A stretch of DNA of 11,906 nt from an uncultured Alphaproteobacteria bacterium (GTDB taxonomy: Bacteria; Pseudomonadota; Alphaproteobacteria; CAAHEQ01; UBA3637): contig CANREI010000032.1 of assembly GCA_947629595.1 (NCBI GenBank), positions 1-11,906 of the forward strand. The letters are read 5' to 3'. Made by a program: the position numbers and the translations under genes. Within the stretch, counting starts at the first letter, position 1. Every line of letters starts with the position of its first letter. Shown here one piece after another: positions 6,393 through 11,901 of this stretch. A model generated the notes under the pieces. The model was given only the letters and a program-made list of their open reading frames with translations. It did not search any database and had not been told where the DNA came from.

Positions 6393-8132
6393 ATGACAAC
6401 CTCTCACGTTTTAGCGCGTAAATACAGACCGCAAACATTTAACGATTTAATCGGGCAGGAAGCTTTGGTGCGAACCGTCAGTAACGCCATTAAGCAAAAC
6501 CGCTTGCCCAATGCTTATATGTTAACGGGTATTCGGGGAATCGGTAAAACAACATCTGCGCGAATTATTGCCAAAGGGTTGAATTGCATCGGCATTGACG
6601 GAAAAGGGGAAATGACACCCAATCCCTGCGGACAATGCAAACATTGTCGGGAAATTGCGGCCGATTCGCACATTGACGTTATTGAAATTGATGCCGCCAG
6701 TAACACCGGCGTTGATAACGTGCGGGAAATTATTGAAGGCGCTAAATATAATCCCGTTTCGGCACGCTATAAAATATATATCATCGATGAAGTTCATATG
6801 CTTTCCAAAGCGGCTTTTAACGCCTTGTTAAAAACGTTGGAAGAACCGCCCGAACGCATTAAATTTATTTTTGCTACCACCGAAATTCGAAAAGTGCCGG
6901 TGACCATTTTATCACGGTGTCAACGGTTTGATTTAAAACGTGTTGATGAAAACGTGTTAAGTGCCTATTTAAAACAAATTGCCGAACGGGAAAATGCCGT
7001 TGTCGAGCCGGAAGCATTACAATTGATTGCGCGAGCAGGCGAAGGATCCGTTCGGGATTCGTTATCTCTGTTGGATCAGGCACTCACGCAGTTCGATATG
7101 TCCGTAAAAGCCGAAAATGTTCGGCAAATGATGGGGTTAAGCGATAAATCGGCGTTGTTGGATTTATATGAAGCGCTTCTGCAAGGAGAAATTGAAAAAG
7201 CGTTAAATTTCTTACAAATGCAATGTCAAATCGGAGCCGATTCGGTTGCCTTGGTACAAGATATGCTTGATTTAACGCATTGGTTAACAAGGGTGAAAAT
7301 CACGCCGTCGGTTGCCGATGATGTCAGTATGCCCGAAAATGTGCGCAAACGCGGCGCAGAAACGGCAAAAACTTTATCGATGGGAACATTATCCGTGGTT
7401 TGGCAAATTTTGCTCAAAGGGCTTGATGAAGTCCGGCGGGCTGATAATCCGTGGCAAACGTTGGAAATGCTTTTAATTCGATTGGCCTATACGGCTGAGT
7501 TGCCTTCCCCGGCGCAACTGGTGGAAGAGATAAAAAAAAAAGGAATCTCAACTGATTCGGTAAAACCGAATCCGGCGCCTGTTCATTTAACGCCGACTCA
7601 GATTGAAACAACGTTCGTTCCCGTTCAACCGATGCCGCAGGTGACTCATCCGGCTGTACCGCCCGAAACGACTTCGGAACAAAAACCTTTGGTACAACCG
7701 ATAACCGCTTCGCTCAATACAACACCGCCTCAAAGTCATGTGCCGGATTCTCAATTTCATTCTTTTGCGGAAATGGTTGCGTTTATTAAAAAATCGGGCG
7801 AACGATTGTTGGCTTATCATTTGGAAAATTATCTGCGAGTTGAATCGCTGGAAAATTTGACTCTCACTTGTTTGATTCTGCCCGAAGCGCCTGCTCATTT
7901 GGGGGCTGATTTAATTAAATTTTTAAAAACAAAAGCCAATGAAGACTGGCGTATTCAACAAAAAAGCGACATCACGGCGGAAACACTCACCGAAAAAAAA
8001 GCGGCGCGCCATAATCAGTTAGTGGAAGAATTATCCCAAGAACCTGTGATTGCGCAAACGTTAGCCTTGTTTCCCAAATCAAAAATTAAGCGTATTCGGC
8101 AAAATATTGAGTTGACCGAATCGGAAGAATAA
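6393..8132 (+). CDS. dnaX: DNA polymerase III subunit tau/gamma
   Basis: 579 residues from the ATG at 6393, chosen because AAGGAAG (6381-6387) lies just upstream; the longer frame from the TTG at 6378 would begin almost at the predicted transcript start. It is the clamp-loader ATPase that opens the beta clamp and couples the replisome. Visible: Walker A GIRGIGKTT (46-54), zinc-binding Cys65/79/82/85, Walker B IYIIDEVH (128-135), sensor FIFATTE (158-164), SRC (174-176) and GEGSVRDSLSLLDQ. Clamp-loader domains end near residue 375. A Pro/Thr/Gln-rich linker follows, then a C-terminal region (about 455-570, FAEMVAFIKKSGERLLAYHLENYL...) like the alphaproteobacterial tau tail that contacts the polymerase. 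An A10 run at codons 380-383 with a downstream hairpin suggests a shorter gamma-like form. Downstream is a convergent gene, not the ybaB-recR pair often found after dnaX. Confidence 0.97.
   Translation: MTTSHVLARKYRPQTFNDLIGQEALVRTVSNAIKQNRLPNAYMLTGIRGIGKTTSARIIAKGLNCIGIDGKGEMTPNPCGQCKHCREIAADSHIDVIEIDAASNTGVDNVREIIEGAKYNPVSARYKIYIIDEVHMLSKAAFNALLKTLEEPPERIKFIFATTEIRKVPVTILSRCQRFDLKRVDENVLSAYLKQIAERENAVVEPEALQLIARAGEGSVRDSLSLLDQALTQFDMSVKAENVRQMMGLSDKSALLDLYEALLQGEIEKALNFLQMQCQIGADSVALVQDMLDLTHWLTRVKITPSVADDVSMPENVRKRGAETAKTLSMGTLSVVWQILLKGLDEVRRADNPWQTLEMLLIRLAYTAELPSPAQLVEEIKKKGISTDSVKPNPAPVHLTPTQIETTFVPVQPMPQVTHPAVPPETTSEQKPLVQPITASLNTTPPQSHVPDSQFHSFAEMVAFIKKSGERLLAYHLENYLRVESLENLTLTCLILPEAPAHLGADLIKFLKTKANEDWRIQQKSDITAETLTEKKAARHNQLVEELSQEPVIAQTLALFPKSKIKRIRQNIELTESEE
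7532..7572 (+). promoter_or_regulatory. Candidate programmed frameshift/slippage site in dnaX
   Basis: Ten A residues (7532-7541) span ATA-AAA-AAA-AAA. In the -1 frame (or with one extra A in the RNA) translation stops at TGA 7553-7555 after four codons (RNLN). In the +1 frame it stops at TAA 7561-7563 after six. Twelve bases after the A run, GATTCGGT (7554-7561) and ACCGAATC (7565-7572) form a perfect 8-bp hairpin with a 3-nt loop. A purine-rich, Shine-Dalgarno-like GGAAGAGA (7523-7530) lies immediately upstream. The products would be about 387 or 389 residues, ending just after the clamp-loader domains, where gamma is expected to end. Confidence 0.75.
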
Positions 8133-8133
8133 G

Positions 8134-8811
8134 TTATTCAACGGCTTGTAATTCCCGTCCGTGTTTGCGAAGCCAAATTTGCGCTTCTGCCTGTTGCACA
8201 TTGAGTTTTGCAACGGTTTGCCAGAAATCGGGCCCGTGATTCATTTCTTTTAAATGCGCGGTTTCATGGGCGGCAATATAATCAATGACAAATAACGGCG
8301 CAAAAGCCAATTTCCAACAGAAATTTATTCTTTTATTCGAAGAACAGCTTCCCCATCGCGAAGACGTATCCCGCAAAACAATTTTGGTCGGTTTTTCATT
8401 TAAAGCGGCAGCCATTTTCAACACTTTTTCCTGCATATATTCATACAGGCGTTGTTTGGCAAAATCGGTAATGCGTCGATGCATAAAAGTTTCTTCCCCG
8501 CCGACAATCAACTGATTGTCATTGATTAAAACCCCGCCTTTATGCAGGGGATTATGAAAAATCGTATATGTTTTTCCCAGCAGCATAATCACATCACCGT
8601 TTTGAAAATGTTTGGCGCTGATTTGATGAGCAGCATGTTTTTGAATCCAGTCAATATTTTGTTGCGCAAATGCAACGGCTTTGGCTTTTCGACAAAACCA
8701 CGGTGCGGTTAAAATTAAATTTCCTTTCCGATCAAATCGCAGGCGAATATTTTTTGTATGTGCTTTTTTGCAAAAAAACAAAAAATAATCACCAATTTGT
8801 ATTTTTTCCAT
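8134..8811 (-). CDS. YgjP-like M48-type metal-dependent hydrolase (DUF45)
   Basis: 225 residues, normal for the YgjP/DUF45 group. The zinc-site motif HETAH (H182, E183, H186) sits in IDYIAAHETAHLKEMNHGPDFW, with H192 as the likely third ligand. The family motif SSRWGSCSS (150-158) precedes it. The N-terminus IRLRFDRKGNLILTAPWFCR and LLGKTYTI (77-84) are also typical. No signal peptide, so probably cytoplasmic. E. coli YgjP has been reported to hydrolyse UTP, while the fold resembles SprT/M48 metallopeptidases; the substrate here is uncertain. The ATG at 8811 is preceded on the minus strand by AAGGA. Its stop lies one base from the dnaX stop on the other strand, with no terminator between them, and it is divergent from the small membrane-protein gene. 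Confidence 0.9.
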   Translation of the reverse strand: MEKIQIGDYFLFFCKKAHTKNIRLRFDRKGNLILTAPWFCRKAKAVAFAQQNIDWIQKHAAHQISAKHFQNGDVIMLLGKTYTIFHNPLHKGGVLINDNQLIVGGEETFMHRRITDFAKQRLYEYMQEKVLKMAAALNEKPTKIVLRDTSSRWGSCSSNKRINFCWKLAFAPLFVIDYIAAHETAHLKEMNHGPDFWQTVAKLNVQQAEAQIWLRKHGRELQAVE

Positions 8812-8882
8812 TGATAAACTTATCCTTTTGGTCTAAACTATATTTGTTTTTGTCAGTATAACACAATTGAAAGGAAAAATAA
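8812..8882. promoter_or_regulatory. Divergent promoter region, ygjP-like gene and small membrane protein gene
   Basis: This 71-base AT-rich gap must start both genes. On the plus strand TATAAC (8857-8862) could be a -10 box, with no good -35. On the minus strand TATAGT (8842-8837) could be a -10, with only a poor -35 (TTGTGT, 8866-8861). AAAGGAAAAA (8870-8879) is the ribosome site of the rightward gene. Confidence 0.4.
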
Positions 8883-9188
8883 ATGGGAAAAAACATATCA
8901 AAAGCTATTATTTGGTTAGTCGTTCATGCGATTGCTTTCTTTGTTCTGGTGTGGATTTTGTTGGGTATGGGTCCGTCGGAAACTTATCATAAAATTGCGG
9001 CGCGTGTTATGAGCGTGAAAAACGGAACCGTTGCGGCAACAAACAGCATTAGCAAAACAGCCGGTGATATGGGTCGGGTGGCAAATCATCATTTGAACGA
9101 AGCAAACGACAGAATTCACGGCAAAGATCCGTATCAGGATTATAACTCCACGTTAGATGCCAATGTTCGTCAAGGGAACAATCAATAA
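8883..9188 (+). CDS. Small single-span membrane protein, unknown function
   Basis: 101 residues. Residues about 7-29 (KAIIWLVVHAIAFFVLVWILLGM) form one uncleaved membrane helix after a short basic start, so the N-terminus probably stays inside and the remainder faces the periplasm. The rest is polar: a likely amphipathic helix (about 32-80, KIAARVMSVKNGTVAATNSISKT...) and a His/Asn/Gln-rich end (HGKDPYQDYNSTLDANVRQGNNQ). No cysteine, catalytic motif or known domain is visible. The ribosome site AAAGGAAAAATAA supports this ATG. It is flanked by a divergent and a convergent gene, so it is monocistronic. I do not recognise a family. Confidence 0.75.
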   Translation: MGKNISKAIIWLVVHAIAFFVLVWILLGMGPSETYHKIAARVMSVKNGTVAATNSISKTAGDMGRVANHHLNEANDRIHGKDPYQDYNSTLDANVRQGNNQ

Positions 9189-9247
9189 GTTTTCATAAAT
9201 CGTGTATCAGAGAAATCAAAAGCGAATTTTTTCTCTTATTCGATTTT

Positions 9248-9362
9248 AAAAACAGTTGCCGAAGAAAAATGTTTTTTTCGGAAAACGGAGAATTTTATTT
9301 ATTATTAAGAATAGCTTATTTATTTAAAAAATACCCGATTTTCAAATGCAACAACTGTTTTT
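9248..9362. terminator. Possible bidirectional terminator region between convergent genes
   Basis: CCGAAGAAAAA (9259-9269) faces TTTTTTTCGG (9272-9281), giving an AT-rich hairpin. Outside it, AAAAACAGTTG (9248-9258) is an exact inverted copy of CAACTGTTTTT (9352-9362), which overlaps the last codon of the pilin-like gene. On either strand a T run ends the outer stem. An additional 7-bp stem, AGAGAAA/TTTCTCT, lies at 9209-9236. Confidence 0.4.
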
Positions 9363-11118
9363 AATAACAAAAGGCGTAGCCGTCAGTTGACATGCTGTCA
9401 TATCCGAAATAGCGGGCGCGCATGTAGATATAGCCGTCTGTTCTGAAAGTTTTAGCAAAACAAGAACTTACATCTGCCAACCAAACGTGTTTTAATTGTC
9501 CGTTAAAAAACAAATCGCGAATTTTTATAATTTTATCCGGAATATTTGTTTGACTTTGGGGCAAAGAAGCATTTTTCAAACAATATACGCCGTCACCGCT
9601 TTTATATATAACGCTCCCGCAACTACCGCCGGAACAACCGTTTTCTCCGCATTTGCATCCGTCTTGTAAAATAATGTCATTGGCACACTTCAAATCAAGT
9701 TTACTCCAACTGACCATTTTACCGCTTCCTTTTCCGATTTTTCCAAGCGCCTGACAATAATTTTCAGCACTCCACCAGACCATATTGATATCTGAAATAT
9801 AATATGTGTCATCACCTAAATTTTGTGATTGATAATTTCCCAAACTGCGACATATACCGGTATCACCCTTTCCGCAAGCACCGTTATCTTTCATATAAGT
9901 TATATTTCCCGATTCATCTAAAACTCTCCAAACAATGTGGCAATATTTACCGTCATCACAATCATCATTACTTTTGCAGCCGCAAGATTCGCCGTTCCAC
10001 GGTTGATCTTCGGGACACTCCACGCATTGTGTACCGTTCCATACGGGTTTACTTAAATCAATTTCAGCACAGCTTTTACAGGTATGGCTTTCATCATCAC
10101 ATTGCGGGGTTTCGGGAGTGTCGGTGCAATCGCTATACGTTAAACATTCCACACAAGTGTTGGTTTCCGTGTTGCAAACCGGCGTATCAGGCGTATCAGC
10201 ACAATCACCATTATCCGTACATTCCACACACCCTTTGTTTTGTCCGCCCCAAACACCGCTGTCACATGTTTTGCAAACGTTGTCTTTGCAATATTCCGAT
10301 TCGCCCTCGCATCCTTTTTCTTCCGTGCATTCCACACATACATGACGATCAGTATCACAAACCGGCGTGGTTTCCAATTCTTTACAATCGTCATCTCCTT
10401 CACAATGTGTTAAATCTGATACGGTTTCTCCCGAAAATACGGCATATAAATCATTCTCTCCCTCTTGACAAGTACCCCCTTCCTCATATTCCGAATCGTT
10501 TACAGAAAAAGCAATTAAATTATCCATTCCGTTGATGAGACGTGTGAGCGGTTGACATACGCCGTTCGGAATTTTCGGTAATTCAATAAAATAAGCGTTG
10601 GCAATTTGGCATGAAACGGTTTCATCGGAAATAAGATCATTTTCATCAACATATTTACACCCGAAAGCGGTATCATAATTATTAAAATTGATTTTATTCT
10701 CATCGTAAGGGCTGCCAAGGGTTAATTTTTCTGTCCCTTGGGCAATTTTTATCTGCGCATCGGTGCGCATCATATTCATCTCATGGGCAATTTGATTGGC
10801 TTGATAATAGTTCATTGCCAATCTATACCCTACAATCCCGCCGATGGACAGAATAGCAATAATGGCCAGCACGCCCAGCATTTCAACCATTGACCGGCCG
10901 CTTTGCGAGTGTGTTTTGATTCTATTTCGCTTTCCCACTTCCCTGCATACAGTTTTTGGTTCATTGTTTTGCATATATCCCGCTTGTGCTTGATTTTCAA
11001 ATTGTTTTTTTGATTTTCTTGTCATTTTCCGACTCCCTTCTTCCCCTTGCACGATTTTTGCTTTATTCCCTTGTATTTCTGCCTGTTTTAACTGATTTTG
11101 TCTTGCTTGTATTGTCAT
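9361..11118 (-). CDS. Prepilin-like surface protein with Cys-rich stalk and lectin-like C-terminus
   Basis: 585 residues from the first ATG, 554 if translation starts at the second (11025). Both ATGs have the same GGGAGTCGGAAAATGAC start signal. Residues 74-101, G|RSMVEMLGVLAIIAILSI..., form a type IV prepilin motif: cleavage after Gly74 would leave Glu at mature position 5 and a hydrophobic assembly helix. Residues 102-235 resemble a pilin-like headpiece with a few Cys. Residues 239-423 hold 27 cysteines, including CxxC-x5-C-x8-C-x6 units spaced exactly 25 residues apart (C297, C322, C347). The last 160 residues (WWSAENYCQALG ... VWLADVSSCFAKTFRTDGYI ... DGYAFCY) resemble C-type-lectin or DUF1566-like folds. 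It is probably exported and displayed on the cell surface by pilus-type machinery, perhaps as an adhesin. No pilus assembly genes are in the window. Confidence 0.85.
   Translation of the reverse strand: MTIQARQNQLKQAEIQGNKAKIVQGEEGSRKMTRKSKKQFENQAQAGYMQNNEPKTVCREVGKRNRIKTHSQSGRSMVEMLGVLAIIAILSIGGIVGYRLAMNYYQANQIAHEMNMMRTDAQIKIAQGTEKLTLGSPYDENKINFNNYDTAFGCKYVDENDLISDETVSCQIANAYFIELPKIPNGVCQPLTRLINGMDNLIAFSVNDSEYEEGGTCQEGENDLYAVFSGETVSDLTHCEGDDDCKELETTPVCDTDRHVCVECTEEKGCEGESEYCKDNVCKTCDSGVWGGQNKGCVECTDNGDCADTPDTPVCNTETNTCVECLTYSDCTDTPETPQCDDESHTCKSCAEIDLSKPVWNGTQCVECPEDQPWNGESCGCKSNDDCDDGKYCHIVWRVLDESGNITYMKDNGACGKGDTGICRSLGNYQSQNLGDDTYYISDINMVWWSAENYCQALGKIGKGSGKMVSWSKLDLKCANDIILQDGCKCGENGCSGGSCGSVIYKSGDGVYCLKNASLPQSQTNIPDKIIKIRDLFFNGQLKHVWLADVSSCFAKTFRTDGYIYMRARYFGYDSMSTDGYAFCY
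11021..11040 (-). repeat. Second copy of the ribosome-site/start module inside the pilin-like gene
   Basis: On the minus strand GAAGGGAGTCGGAAAATGAC repeats the module at 11115-11134 almost exactly, 93 bases (31 codons) downstream and in frame. GGAG lies 7 bases before the ATG at 11025, ideal for initiation. A start here would give MTRKSKKQFENQ and a 43-residue leader before the prepilin cleavage site. Confidence 0.8.
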
Positions 11119-11202
11119 TTTCCGACTCCCTTTCAGTATACGAATAGCATAAAATAAACGTACCTTTAATGCAACGCAGATTCGGGGGTAAAAATTGCCT
11201 TC
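11112..11202 (-). repeat. Left arm of outer inverted repeat (promoter/start module)
   Basis: Reverse-complement copy of 11811-11901, aligned without gaps over about 90 bp. There are few mismatches in the core from CCCCCGAAT through the ATG; the match becomes loose beyond 11190. It carries the promoter, leader, ribosome site and start codon of the pilin-like gene. Confidence 0.92.
11146..11174 (-). promoter_or_regulatory. Promoter of the leftward pilin-like gene
   Basis: On the minus strand: TTGCAT (11174-11169), 17 bases, TATGCT (11151-11146). The spacer contains GGTACGTTTA. The leader would be about 20 nt. It is identical to the right-hand promoter in both boxes and in spacing. Confidence 0.75.
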
Positions 11203-11281
11203 AAAACGCCAAAATCAAGCACTCAAAAACACTCGAAAAATCAATGATTTCAGCTTAAATTAAAAATTTTTTCAAAATTTT

Positions 11282-11311
11282 AAAAAAAAGTGTTGCAAAA
11301 ATCGTACGTTT
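11282..11311. repeat. Left arm of inner inverted repeat
   Basis: A8-GTGTTGCAAAAA-T-CGTACGTTT matches the reverse complement of 11701-11730 at 29 of 30 positions. It has no coding potential. It includes a CGTACG core at 11303-11308. The 80 bases between the inner and outer repeats are similar in length on the two sides but much diverged. Confidence 0.9.
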
Positions 11312-11350
11312 TTTTGAGGACAAATGACTGAAAAAATATGTTTGTTTTAT

Positions 11351-11379
11351 TTGGTATTTGGGGGATAAATTCATATTAT
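11351..11379 (+). promoter_or_regulatory. Candidate promoter for a transcript through the hairpin array
   Basis: TTGGTA (11351-11356), 17 bases, TATTAT (11374-11379). The predicted start is about 11386, only six bases before hairpin 1. The match is moderate and in AT-rich DNA, so it is a suggestion only. Confidence 0.35.
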
Positions 11380-11391
11380 TGGTAATCTTTT

Positions 11392-11452
11392 CCCTCTATC
11401 GGCGGGTGGGGCAGACGGCATTTTGTCGTCTGTCGCTATGGGCCGATAGGGG
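11392..11452 (+). ncRNA. Structured hairpin 1 of an unrecognised family
   Basis: Outer stem: CCC-(bulged T)-CTATCGGC (11392-11403) with GCCGATAG-GGG (11442-11452). Internal loop: GGGTGG (11404-11409) opposite GCTATGG (11435-11441). Inner stem: ten pairs, 11410-11419 with 11425-11434, closed by a G-U then a C-G pair around ATTTT. No T run follows, so it is not a terminator. It may act as RNA or as single-stranded DNA; the strand is unproven, and plus is written only because a candidate promoter points that way. Confidence 0.7.
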
Positions 11453-11511
11453 TAAATGATGAGGCTTTGCACTTAAAAATAAGCAGAAAAAGTGTTATTT
11501 CGGCACTCTCT

Positions 11512-11574
11512 CTTATTTTCGGCGGGAAGTGCCGGCTTGTGGAATGTGAGCCGGCGCGGTGTGCTGAAAATAAG
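11512..11574 (+). ncRNA. Structured hairpin 2, diverged member of the same family
   Basis: Outer stem: CTTATTTTCGGC (11512-11523) with GCTGAAAATAAG (11563-11574), twelve pairs including one G-U. Inner stem: GCCGGCT (11531-11537) with AGCCGGC (11549-11555). The 5' internal loop begins GGG as in hairpins 1 and 3. The 3' side GCGGTGTGCTGA aligns with GCTATGGGCCGA. The stems differ in sequence but not in architecture. Confidence 0.6.
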
Positions 11575-11613
11575 GCGATTCGGTATAAAACAATAAGTTC
11601 GCTGTAAACTTTT

Positions 11614-11675
11614 CCCCTCTATCGGCGGGTGTGATGCGCCGCGAAAAGTGGCGCATCGCTATGGGCCGATAGGGG
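11614..11675 (+). ncRNA. Structured hairpin 3, close sibling of hairpin 1
   Basis: The outer stem is the same as in hairpin 1, with one extra 5' C and the same bulged T (CCCC-T-CTATCGGC, 11614-11626; GCCGATAGGGG, 11665-11675). Internal loop GGGTGT opposite GCTATGG. The inner stem again has ten pairs and a five-base loop (GATGCGCCGC, GAAAA, GTGGCGCATC), but five pairs differ from hairpin 1 by compensatory change. The shared flank GTAA-A/T-CTTTTC precedes both. Confidence 0.7.
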
Positions 11676-11686
11676 AATAGGAGGAT

Positions 11687-11722
11687 GTGTTGCACAAATT
11701 AAACGTACGTTTTTTGCAACAC
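11687..11722. promoter_or_regulatory. Dyad around a 12-bp palindrome, possible operator
   Basis: AAACGTACGTTT (11701-11712) is a perfect palindrome. It is flanked by GTGTTGCA (11687-11694) and its inverted copy TGCAACAC (11715-11722). The CGTACG core recurs in the left inner repeat and, as GGTACGTTTA, inside both outward promoters. Confidence 0.5.
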
Positions 11723-11730
11723 TTTTTTTT
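11701..11730. repeat. Right arm of inner inverted repeat
   Basis: Mirror of 11282-11311 with one mismatch. It contains the palindrome AAACGTACGTTT and the TTTTTGCAACAC-T8 block. The two arms are about 390 bases apart and enclose all three hairpins. Confidence 0.9.
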
Positions 11731-11810
11731 GATTTTTTCAAAAAAAATTTAATATGAGGTATTTTTAATGCAATATCAATTGGTTACAAAAAGCCTATTT
11801 TATCAATTTT

Positions 11811-11901
11811 TGAGGGTAATTTTGCCCCCGAATCCGCGTTGCATTAAAGGTACGTTTAATTTATGCTATTCGTAGAGTGAAAGGGAGTCGGAAAATGACA
11901 A
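11811..11901 (+). repeat. Right arm of outer inverted repeat (promoter/start module)
   Basis: Mirror copy of 11112-11202: CCCCCGAAT, the TTGCAT/TATGCT promoter, GAAAGGGAGTCGGAAAATGAC and the start codon are all retained at identical spacing. Confidence 0.92.
11839..11867 (+). promoter_or_regulatory. Promoter of the rightward divergent gene
   Basis: TTGCAT (11839-11844), 17 bases, TATGCT (11862-11867), with GGTACGTTTA (11849-11858) in the spacer. A start near 11875 gives a leader of about 20 nt with GGGAG (11883-11887) before the ATG. Confidence 0.75.

Noticed and set aside
9804..10535. 243-residue plus-strand ORF inside the pilin-like gene
   Set aside because: It is the antisense of the cysteine-rich repeats. 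Its His/Tyr/Cys-rich composition is an artefact of that, and it lacks a ribosome site.
11392..11452. Hairpins as transcription terminators
   Set aside because: The 3' sides are followed by TAAATGATG or AATAGGAGG, with no T run on the plus strand; on the minus strand the stem is followed by only a four-base A/T stretch before mixed sequence.
11392..11675. Hairpin array as integron attC sites
   Set aside because: Size and imperfect pairing fit loosely, but the RYYYAAC and GTTRRRY core boxes are absent from the stem ends, and there are no cassettes between hairpins and no integrase in view.
11513..11695. 60-residue minus-strand ORF across hairpins 2 and 3
   Set aside because: It follows the hairpin stems and has no ribosome site. 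The compensatory changes support structure rather than coding.
11112..11901. Simple invertible promoter switch
   Set aside because: Both arms carry an outward promoter, so inverting the centre would leave both genes driven as before. No recombinase gene or clean short recombination site is visible.
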